NCBI RefSeq assembly: GCF_934190855.1
Contig: NZ_CAKPTN010000052.1
Coordinates: 1 to 10,694 of the forward strand
DNA from: an uncultured Veillonella sp.
GTDB lineage: Bacteria > Bacillota > Negativicutes > Veillonellales > Veillonellaceae
Length of the DNA stretch: 10,694 bases
Reading direction: 5' to 3'
The stretch's first letter is position 1, and each line of letters starts with the position of its first letter. The notes under the pieces were generated by a model, which searched no databases, was not told the DNA's origin, and saw only the letters and a list, made by a program, of their open reading frames with translations. Below, one piece after another: positions 1-4,892 of the stretch. The position numbers were made by a program, and so were the translations under genes.

Positions 1-175
1 CTACAGAGGTCATAACACCTAAGTATTCATAGCCTTCAATGATGCGATTGATGAAATTCGTATGTGTAGGATCTATGTGAAAGTACACATACGCTTCCTC
101 TCCGGAGGTTTCTAAATCTGGTACATCTGAAAATGCACCGATAGATTTACTCGGTTCTAAAGGTGTACCACTCAT
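1..175 (-). CDS. DUF4911-like protein, N-terminal part only (runs off the left edge)
   Basis: About 58 codons are visible before the window ends, so this is a 5' fragment of a gene and not a broken gene. The protein begins MSGTPLEPSK and carries the stretch YVYFHIDPTHTNFINRIIEG near residues 30-49, followed by YEYLGVMTSV. I read this as the start of the DUF4911 family, whose function is unknown; the assignment is from memory. The ATG lies only 2 bases after the TAA of the U32 gene. Its Shine-Dalgarno sequence (AAGCGGAG, 181-188) is inside the last codons of that gene, so the two are almost certainly co-translated. The position suggests a role connected with the U32/tRNA modification step, but nothing in the visible residues shows a catalytic site. 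The gene is quite certain, the family name fairly likely. Confidence 0.75.
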   Translation of the reverse strand, partial: MSGTPLEPSKSIGAFSDVPDLETSGEEAYVYFHIDPTHTNFINRIIEGYEYLGVMTSV

Positions 176-177
176 AA

Positions 178-1419
178 TTACTCCGCTTTAGGCTTACACT
201 CACGGCGCATCATGGAGTACGGCTCAAGTGGTGTATCCATGTAGATACGAACTTTCATTTGCGCATGAGGTGCTACCTCGATTGGGTTCCCGTCTTCGTC
301 TGTCATTTTTTCAATTACAGTTTCTACAAGGTCCCCTTTAGGTTGGCAGAATTCTACTTTATCGCCTACTTTGAAGTTGTTCCGTTGTTCAAGATCAACG
401 TATTTTTCTTCTTCGTTGTAGCCCATAACTAAGCCGATGAAGTCATGGCTTTGTGTGTTAGTAGATTTACCGTAGTTTTGAGCTGTTTCATCAGGACGAC
501 CTTCTGCAAAGCCATCTGTATATGGACGGTGAGAAATCTTTTCTAATTCTGCAATCCATTCTGGACGAACGTACCAATCTTTACCTTCTTTAAGGTATGT
601 ATCAATCGCTGTACGGTAAACCTTTGCTACTGTTGCGCAGTAGTGAACAGATTTCATACGGCCTTCGATTTTTAGACTGTCTACACCAGCTTCGTATAAA
701 TCAGGAATGCGGTGAATCAAACACAAATCTTTAGAGTTAAAGATATATGTGCCATGCTCATCTTCCTCGATCGGATAGTATTCACCAGGTCGATTAGATT
801 CCACAAGGGAGTATTTCCAACGGCAAGATTGAGAGCATTGACCACGGTTCGCATCACGATTGCCTGTCATATAGTTAGACAATAGACAACGACCAGAATA
901 AGAAATACACATAGAACCATGTACGAAGGATTCGATTTCAATATCTACATTCTCCTTCATTTCTTTAAGGTCTGCCAAGGATACTTCACGAGCAGCTACT
1001 ACGCGTGTAGCACCAAGCTCTTTCCACATTTGAACTGTGTGCCAGTTTGTAGTAGATGCTTGTGTACTTACGTGAAGTTCAAGGCCTGGAGCTACGCGTT
1101 TAGCAAGACTAAAGATGCCCATATCGGCAACGATGATCGCATCAACACCGATACTTTCAAGGAATTTCAAATAGTCCTCTAAACCTTCAAAGTCCTCGTT
1201 GTGAGGAATAATATTACATGTAACATGGATCTTTTTACCATGAGCATGTACGAACTCTACAGCTTCCTTTAATTCCTCGTCGGAGAAATTAGAGTTACCT
1301 GCGCGCAAGCCAAAACGTTTACCTGCGCAATATACGGCATCCGCACCGTAGCGAATAGCCATTTTTAGCTTGTCCATATTCCCTGCAGGACAAAGCAATT
1401 CCATAAAATGTTCTGCCAT
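178..1419 (-). CDS. trhP: U32 family protein, probable tRNA 5-hydroxyuridine synthase (TrhP-like)
   Basis: This 413-residue protein has the U32 signature ESFVHGSMCISYSGRCLLS at residues 163-181, and further cysteines at 195, 199 and 233. In E. coli TrhP (YegQ) and B. subtilis YrrN/YrrO, the equivalent cysteines are thought to hold an iron-sulfur cluster needed to make 5-hydroxyuridine at wobble position 34 of tRNA, using prephenate. The N-terminus (ELLCPAGNMDKLK, YGADAVY, FGLRAG) is typical of the TIM-barrel part. Although named as peptidases, these members act in RNA modification. I chose the ATG at 1419, which overlaps the upstream methyltransferase stop by one base (TAATG) and has GGAAAGGG at 1431-1438. 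A GTG at 1440 would add seven residues but has no ribosome site. The methyltransferase neighbour, resembling the enzyme that acts on the product, supports this role. The family is certain; the exact reaction is inferred. Confidence 0.9.
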   Translation of the reverse strand: MAEHFMELLCPAGNMDKLKMAIRYGADAVYCAGKRFGLRAGNSNFSDEELKEAVEFVHAHGKKIHVTCNIIPHNEDFEGLEDYLKFLESIGVDAIIVADMGIFSLAKRVAPGLELHVSTQASTTNWHTVQMWKELGATRVVAAREVSLADLKEMKENVDIEIESFVHGSMCISYSGRCLLSNYMTGNRDANRGQCSQSCRWKYSLVESNRPGEYYPIEEDEHGTYIFNSKDLCLIHRIPDLYEAGVDSLKIEGRMKSVHYCATVAKVYRTAIDTYLKEGKDWYVRPEWIAELEKISHRPYTDGFAEGRPDETAQNYGKSTNTQSHDFIGLVMGYNEEEKYVDLEQRNNFKVGDKVEFCQPKGDLVETVIEKMTDEDGNPIEVAPHAQMKVRIYMDTPLEPYSMMRRECKPKAE

Positions 1420-2027
1420 TATTTGTTGTGCCCTTTCCACACACTCACACTCATGCCATCACCCATAGGGTAAATGGTAGTGTTAAACAATTCTTTATTT
1501 TCAACAAATGTTAAGTATTCTTTTAACCGTTTTACGATAGTTTTGAACCGTTTTGGCGGCTCCTTATCGCCCCTTACATAGCCTCTAAAGAGTACATTGT
1601 CCGCTAGGATAACGCCCCCTTCTTTCACATGCCGCAAAATAAGCTCTAGCTGTTTAAGATATTGCCCCTTAGGACCATCTAAGAACACTAGATCATATTC
1701 ACCAGTGAGTTCCGTTAAGACTTGAGACGCATTGCCTTTCAGCAATGTAATTTTATCAGCATAATCGGATTGGTTAATATAATATTTCGCCATCTCGTGA
1801 CGTACATCATCTAATTCAATAGATGTAATGTGTCCCTCCTCTTTATCGAGTAGCGGAGCCATCAATAAAGCGGAGTAACCAATGGCGGTGCCCACCTCTA
1901 ACACAGAGGTGGGCCGGTACAAACCTATTAATTCTTCAAATAGATGAACCTCAGATTCTCGTAGAATCGGCACATCGTTAATCATCGCGTAAATGCGCTG
2001 TTCATTTAAAATATCATTTAATGTCAT
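1419..2027 (-). CDS. trmR: SAM-dependent O-methyltransferase, probable tRNA 5-hydroxyuridine methyltransferase TrmR
   Basis: The 202-residue product is a class I (Rossmann-fold) methyltransferase of the metal-dependent O-methyltransferase family 3 (catechol and caffeoyl-CoA type). The SAM loop VLEVGTAIGYSALLM lies at residues 42-56 and the acidic strand end SIELDD at 69-74. The metal-ligand pattern is D117 (FLDGPKG) with D143-N144 (ILADNVLF), and the usual GDGMSVSVWK motif closes the protein. B. subtilis YrrM (TrmR) is the same size, sits between mltG and the U32 genes, and methylates ho5U34 to mo5U34 in tRNA; the same gene order here is the main reason for this name. The ATG is the only reasonable start, because an in-frame TAG lies four codons upstream. 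The Shine-Dalgarno AGGAG (2043-2047) is about 15 bases away, which is long. The gene follows mltG by 23 bases. A small-molecule O-methyltransferase is the main alternative. Confidence 0.88.
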   Translation of the reverse strand: MTLNDILNEQRIYAMINDVPILRESEVHLFEELIGLYRPTSVLEVGTAIGYSALLMAPLLDKEEGHITSIELDDVRHEMAKYYINQSDYADKITLLKGNASQVLTELTGEYDLVFLDGPKGQYLKQLELILRHVKEGGVILADNVLFRGYVRGDKEPPKRFKTIVKRLKEYLTFVENKELFNTTIYPMGDGMSVSVWKGHNK

Positions 2028-2050
2028 GAAAGTAGACTAAATCTCCTACA

Positions 2051-3484
2051 TTATTTATTGCTATTACCACTAGGAACTACCAACGTAGAACGATCAACTG
2101 TTTCAGCTGGTTTCACTTCAATGCGTGGTACCTCTTGTGTACTTGGAGCTACATATGGAGTCGTTTCTGGTGCACGATTTGTAGTCGGTACATACGTGTT
2201 ATTGTTAGAGCTATTACCATAAGATGGAGTAGCTGGTGTAACTTGAACTGGTGTTTGATTTTGTGTTGGAGCAGGTACAGGAGCTGGAACCTCAGCTGCT
2301 GGAACAGTTGTTGGCGTGTATTTATACGTAGGTTCAACGTCAACATATTGAGAATCCGCTTCAACCGCTTCTGCAGAACTATAGTTGTAGTCAGGCTCTG
2401 TAGTGGCTACAGCTACGTCATAGTTAGGACCGGCTTGTGCAGCCACTTCTGTGCTAGCAGAAGGAGCTGCGGCTGTATCAGCGCCATAAATCTTATTAAC
2501 CGCCGCTAAGTGCTCTTCGTATGTTTTAGAGAAGTGATTATGACCTTCTTTATCAGCTACGAAGTACAAGTAATCTGTATTTTCAGAATGTAATACAGCA
2601 TCTAAAGATTTTTTGCCAGGGTTAGCAATTGGTCCTGGTGGTAAGCCTTTAGATACATATGTATTATATGGGCTTTGTAGTTGAGTATCACCAATCGTTA
2701 CATTTTCCTTAGCATAACCAAGTACATAGGAAATTGTCGCATCAGATTGTAATGGAATACCATGAGCCAACCGCTTTTTGAATACCCCTGCAATAGTAGG
2801 ACGATCTGCATCAAACAAAGACTCACGTTCAACGATAGACGCCAATGTAACAAAGTCATGAATACTCATATGCTGAGCTTGAATTTGTTTCTTCACAGCT
2901 GGGGTGAGGTAACGATTCATTTCGTCAGCCATCATTTGGATAACATCACGAGGTGTAGCTCCAACAGGGATTTCATACGTACTTGGGAACAAGAAACCTT
3001 CTACAGGATATGTAGCTGGTCTTGTGCCCTTCATGTATGGGTATGGTACAAAGGTTTTTGCTTCTGCTAAGAAGTCCTTTGCTTTCATGATTTGATTTTT
3101 TTCTAGAACGATAGCAATATCCCCAACGGTATATCCTTCAGGAATGGTAACACGAATCGATTCTACATGACCTTCTTGTAATAAAGAAATGAGTTCGCGC
3201 ACAGTTACCTTATTAGGAATTTGATAGTGACCAGTTTGAAGTTTGTCATTAGTACCGCTCAAGTATAACCAAAGTTTAAAACCTTGAGTGGAGCGAATAA
3301 GACCTCTTTCAAAGAGCATATCTGCAATTTCAGAGCCCGTTTGGCCCTTTTCTATAACTAGAACTTGGGTGCCATCATCTTGAGCGAAGGTATTTGGTAC
3401 AAGGTATAATGCACCAAGACCACCACCGATAATCAATACACCAACAATAGCTAGAATTAGAATATATCTTAAGGCTTTTCTCAC
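2051..3484 (-). CDS. mltG: Endolytic murein transglycosylase MltG with a long low-complexity C-terminal tail
   Basis: MltG (YceG-like) cuts nascent glycan strands at the outer face of the cytoplasmic membrane and is thought to set chain length during peptidoglycan synthesis. The 477-residue product has one N-terminal membrane anchor (about residues 5-29), a LysM-like region (about 38-105) and the catalytic domain (about 110-335). The catalytic glutamate is E219 in TLASIVERES, and the family motif LPPGPIANPG is at 281-290. Usual members end soon after the equivalent of residue 335. Here about 140 further residues follow, rich in Pro, Thr, Ala, Val and Tyr, with no recognised domain. The start is a GTG, because AAAGGAA (3494-3500) lies nine bases upstream and no better start is in frame. 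It begins its own unit: a terminator (3683-3714) lies upstream and an extended -10 promoter sits about 45 bases before the start. Confidence 0.93.
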   Translation of the reverse strand: MRKALRYILILAIVGVLIIGGGLGALYLVPNTFAQDDGTQVLVIEKGQTGSEIADMLFERGLIRSTQGFKLWLYLSGTNDKLQTGHYQIPNKVTVRELISLLQEGHVESIRVTIPEGYTVGDIAIVLEKNQIMKAKDFLAEAKTFVPYPYMKGTRPATYPVEGFLFPSTYEIPVGATPRDVIQMMADEMNRYLTPAVKKQIQAQHMSIHDFVTLASIVERESLFDADRPTIAGVFKKRLAHGIPLQSDATISYVLGYAKENVTIGDTQLQSPYNTYVSKGLPPGPIANPGKKSLDAVLHSENTDYLYFVADKEGHNHFSKTYEEHLAAVNKIYGADTAAAPSASTEVAAQAGPNYDVAVATTEPDYNYSSAEAVEADSQYVDVEPTYKYTPTTVPAAEVPAPVPAPTQNQTPVQVTPATPSYGNSSNNNTYVPTTNRAPETTPYVAPSTQEVPRIEVKPAETVDRSTLVVPSGNSNK

Positions 3485-3493
3485 GTCGTTGAG

Positions 3494-3500
3494 TTCCTTT
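3494..3500 (-). promoter_or_regulatory. Ribosome binding site supporting the GTG start of mltG
   Basis: AAAGGAA reads on the minus strand nine bases before the GTG. It decides the start, since no ATG is available at the N-terminus and the following MRKALRYILIL gives a normal membrane anchor. Confidence 0.7.
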
Positions 3501-3527
3501 CTGTAACATAACAGTATATATCACTTT

Positions 3528-3537
3528 ATTATACCAT
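3528..3537 (-). promoter_or_regulatory. Extended -10 promoter for mltG
   Basis: The minus strand reads TGGTATAAT, a perfect TATAAT (3528-3533) with the TGn extension. No good -35 box is seen about 17 bases upstream, as is common for extended -10 promoters. Transcription would start near 3520, giving a leader of about 35 bases. The terminator just upstream makes a separate promoter necessary. Confidence 0.6.
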
Positions 3538-3682
3538 AAACTCTATATTTCCCCTACCCGAAAGGGCATTAAGCACCTTATTTCTCTCTGCTTATGTGAT
3601 ATATCAATTATAGTTTTTTGTCATGCTAATAATATGAATGAATACCTTAGTTTATAATTCAATACTATCTATATTCAAACAT

Positions 3683-3714
3683 AAAAATAGCGCATTGCTC
3701 AACGCAATACGCTA
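3683..3714 (-). terminator. Rho-independent terminator after the DUF1292 gene
   Basis: An 11-base-pair stem (TAGCGTATTGC against GCAATGCGCTA, one G-U pair) with loop GTTGA is followed by TTTTT on the minus strand. It lies 18 bases after the DUF1292 stop and separates that unit from mltG. Confidence 0.85.
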
Positions 3715-3732
3715 GATTTATGTTAAAGACGA

Positions 3733-4029
3733 TTATTCGTCTTCACCCATTTCTTCATACAATTTTACTAGAGTTTCAAAAACTTCATCTTCTTCATCTA
3801 AAGGTACGTATTCTTCTACGCCTTCTTCATTTTTTTCGATGCTAGCCAAGATCATGTATGTGTCATCTTGACCTTCGTGGTCTGCCTCTTCATCTTGTAC
3901 ATGTACAAGAACTGCATACTCACGACCTTCATGGTTTAGAACAACATCTTCTGTGAAGTATTGTTTATTGCCGTTTTCGTCTTCGAATTCTAAATAATAC
4001 ACTTCACCTTCAAAGTTTTGGTCAACCAT
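3733..4029 (-). CDS. DUF1292 family small acidic protein (YrzB-like)
   Basis: The 98-residue protein is strongly acidic, with Asp and Glu making up roughly a third of it and an acidic C-terminal half (LDEEDEVFETLVKLYEEMGEDE is within the last quarter). The core YYLEFEDENGNKQYF with a later VHVQDEEAD segment fits DUF1292, a small cytosolic family of unknown function in Bacillota. B. subtilis yrzB occupies the same place between ruvX and mltG. The ATG is preceded by a strong ribosome site, AAGGAGGG (4036-4043), which suggests high translation. It lies 28 bases after ruvX and is the last gene before a terminator. There is no signal peptide and no membrane segment. The role is unknown: the charge could suit binding to a basic protein or a metal, but that is only a guess. 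Confidence 0.9.
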   Translation of the reverse strand: MVDQNFEGEVYYLEFEDENGNKQYFTEDVVLNHEGREYAVLVHVQDEEADHEGQDDTYMILASIEKNEEGVEEYVPLDEEDEVFETLVKLYEEMGEDE

Positions 4030-4057
4030 TGGAAACCCTCCTTGTGGAAAAAAAGAT

Positions 4058-4477
4058 TTATTTATTGAACTGCAAGCGATCTAAGTATCCTTGCAAAATT
4101 ACAACCGCTGCCATTTTATCAATAACGGATTTACGCTTTTTACGACTTACGTCAGCTGCAATGAGTTGGCGTTCAGCCATAACCGTAGATAACCGCTCAT
4201 CCCAATATGAAACAGGTAAATCGATGACTTCTTTCATCTTCTCAACGAATTCTTCAGTCTTTTCAGCTCGTTCACCTTTTGTACCATTCATATTCTTCGG
4301 CATACCTACTACAAGCTCATGTACTTCATATTCAGCAATGAGTTCTTGTAAGCGATTAAAGTCTTTTTCAAGAGATGTTCTACGAATGGTTTCAATACCT
4401 TGTGCAGTCATGAGCAGTGCATCGCTACAGGCAATACCGATAGTACGGCTGCCCACGTCTAATGACATAATTCTCAT
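4058..4477 (-). CDS. ruvX: RuvX/YqgF, pre-16S rRNA 5'-end nuclease (RNase H-like fold)
   Basis: The 139-residue product has the full RuvX/YqgF pattern: [19 protein letters not shown] at the start with D7, [11 protein letters not shown] at about 56-65, WDERLST with E94, and D120 in [16 protein letters not shown]. These three acidic residues match the metal-binding active site of the RNase H-like fold. E. coli YqgF matures the 5' end of 16S rRNA; an older proposal as a Holliday junction resolvase gave the ruvX name. The ATG overlaps the ireB stop by one base (TAATG), and the only Shine-Dalgarno-like sequence is a distant AAAGG, so it probably depends on ribosomes finishing ireB. Although M4 is possible, family members start at the equivalent of M1. 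It is the middle gene of the ireB-ruvX-DUF1292 unit and is of normal length. Confidence 0.95.
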   Translation of the reverse strand: MRIMSLDVGSRTIGIACSDALLMTAQGIETIRRTSLEKDFNRLQELIAEYEVHELVVGMPKNMNGTKGERAEKTEEFVEKMKEVIDLPVSYWDERLSTVMAERQLIAADVSRKKRKSVIDKMAAVVILQGYLDRLQFNK

Positions 4478-4737
4478 TATAATTGTTTAGCCTTTGCGTA
4501 TTCTTTCAACAATTCCTCAATCAAATCATCACGTTCTAAGCGACGAATGTCAGAACGTGCATTATTATAACTAGTAATGTACGCTGGGTCACCAGAGATT
4601 AGATAACCTAAAATTTGATTGATTGGATTGTAACCTTTTTCTTGAATAGATTGATAAACACGAGTCAGAACTTCTTCAGCTGTCATCGGTTCATCGTCTA
4701 CTTTACGGAATAACATGGTTTCATCAGAAACTTTCAT
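4477..4737 (-). CDS. ireB: IreB family regulatory phosphoprotein (DUF965/UPF0297)
   Basis: This 86-residue cytosolic protein carries the family core [19 protein letters not shown] (about residues 34-52), followed by [19 protein letters not shown]. In Enterococcus faecalis, IreB is a dimer phosphorylated by the Ser/Thr kinase IreK and acts in cephalosporin resistance, apparently by restraining peptidoglycan precursor supply. The two phosphorylated threonines there (T4 and T7) correspond here to S4 and T7 in MKVSDET, which is compatible with kinase control. I chose the ATG at 4737 because AAGGAGGG (4743-4750) is directly before it. A GTG at 4773 would add 12 residues unlike the family and lie inside a hairpin. 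The unit begins here: a promoter lies at 4799-4828 and ruvX overlaps the stop by one base. Confidence 0.93.
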   Translation of the reverse strand: MKVSDETMLFRKVDDEPMTAEEVLTRVYQSIQEKGYNPINQILGYLISGDPAYITSYNNARSDIRRLERDDLIEELLKEYAKAKQL

Positions 4738-4742
4738 TGTAT

Positions 4743-4750
4743 CCCTCCTT
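4743..4750 (-). promoter_or_regulatory. Ribosome binding site deciding the ireB start
   Basis: AAGGAGGG lies five bases before the ATG at 4737 and rules out the longer GTG start at 4773. It begins 12 bases after the leader stem-loop, so the loop itself does not cover it. Confidence 0.85.
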
Positions 4751-4761
4751 TTTATTACATT

Positions 4762-4794
4762 GGCGGGCTTCACCTGTGAAAGTGAAACCTCGCC
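4762..4794 (-). promoter_or_regulatory. Stem-loop at the predicted 5' end of the ireB-ruvX transcript
   Basis: On the minus strand GGCGAGGTTTCAC (4794 to 4782) pairs with GTGAAGCCCGCC (4773 to 4762). This gives 12 base pairs with one bulged A and one G-U pair, around loop TTTCACAG. The predicted start of transcription is close to 4792-4795, so the stem would begin at the first bases of the mRNA. No U-tract follows (AATGTAATAAAAAGG), which argues against a terminator for alaS. It may protect the mRNA 5' end or bind a regulator. Confidence 0.6.
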
Positions 4795-4798
4795 TACT

Positions 4799-4828
4799 AT
4801 TATACTTGAATCAAAGGTACATAGTCAT
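4799..4828 (-). promoter_or_regulatory. Sigma-A type promoter for ireB-ruvX-DUF1292
   Basis: The -10 box is a perfect TATAAT (4799-4804). At 18 bases upstream lies ATGACT (4823-4828), which matches TTGACA at four of six positions. The leader would be about 55 bases. Confidence 0.55.
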
Positions 4829-4870
4829 TAACTTTTTATGCATTATGAATTTTTTCTATAACAGATAGAA

Positions 4871-4890
4871 ATATAATTATAAAATTATAT
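4871..4890 (-). terminator. AT-only hairpin directly after alaS, possible weak terminator
   Basis: ATATAATT-TTAT-AATTATAT is a perfect 8-base-pair stem starting three bases after the alaS stop, followed by TTCTATCTG on the minus strand. There is no G-C pair and no clean U-tract, so termination would be weak at best. A second perfect hairpin (4853-4871, TTTCTAT/ATAGAAA) touches it. No better terminator was found between alaS and ireB. Confidence 0.25.
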
Positions 4891-4892
4891 GC

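Noticed and set aside
3551..3569. Short CCC-GAAA-GGG hairpin between DUF1292 and mltG
   Set aside because: The stem is only three base pairs and lies upstream of the predicted mltG transcription start, so it is unlikely to act in RNA.
4029..4490. Plus-strand frame of 153 codons opposite ruvX
   Set aside because: It is a mirror of ruvX, Ser/Arg-rich without domain motifs, and the ruvX active-site residues on the other strand are unmistakable.
4738..4773. Longer IreB starting from GTG at 4773
   Set aside because: It would translate the leader hairpin and the ribosome site, and the added residues do not resemble the family.
4762..4794. Terminator of alaS
   Set aside because: The stem is good but followed by AATGTAATAAAAA on the minus strand, with no U-tract, and the ireB -10 box lies directly before it.
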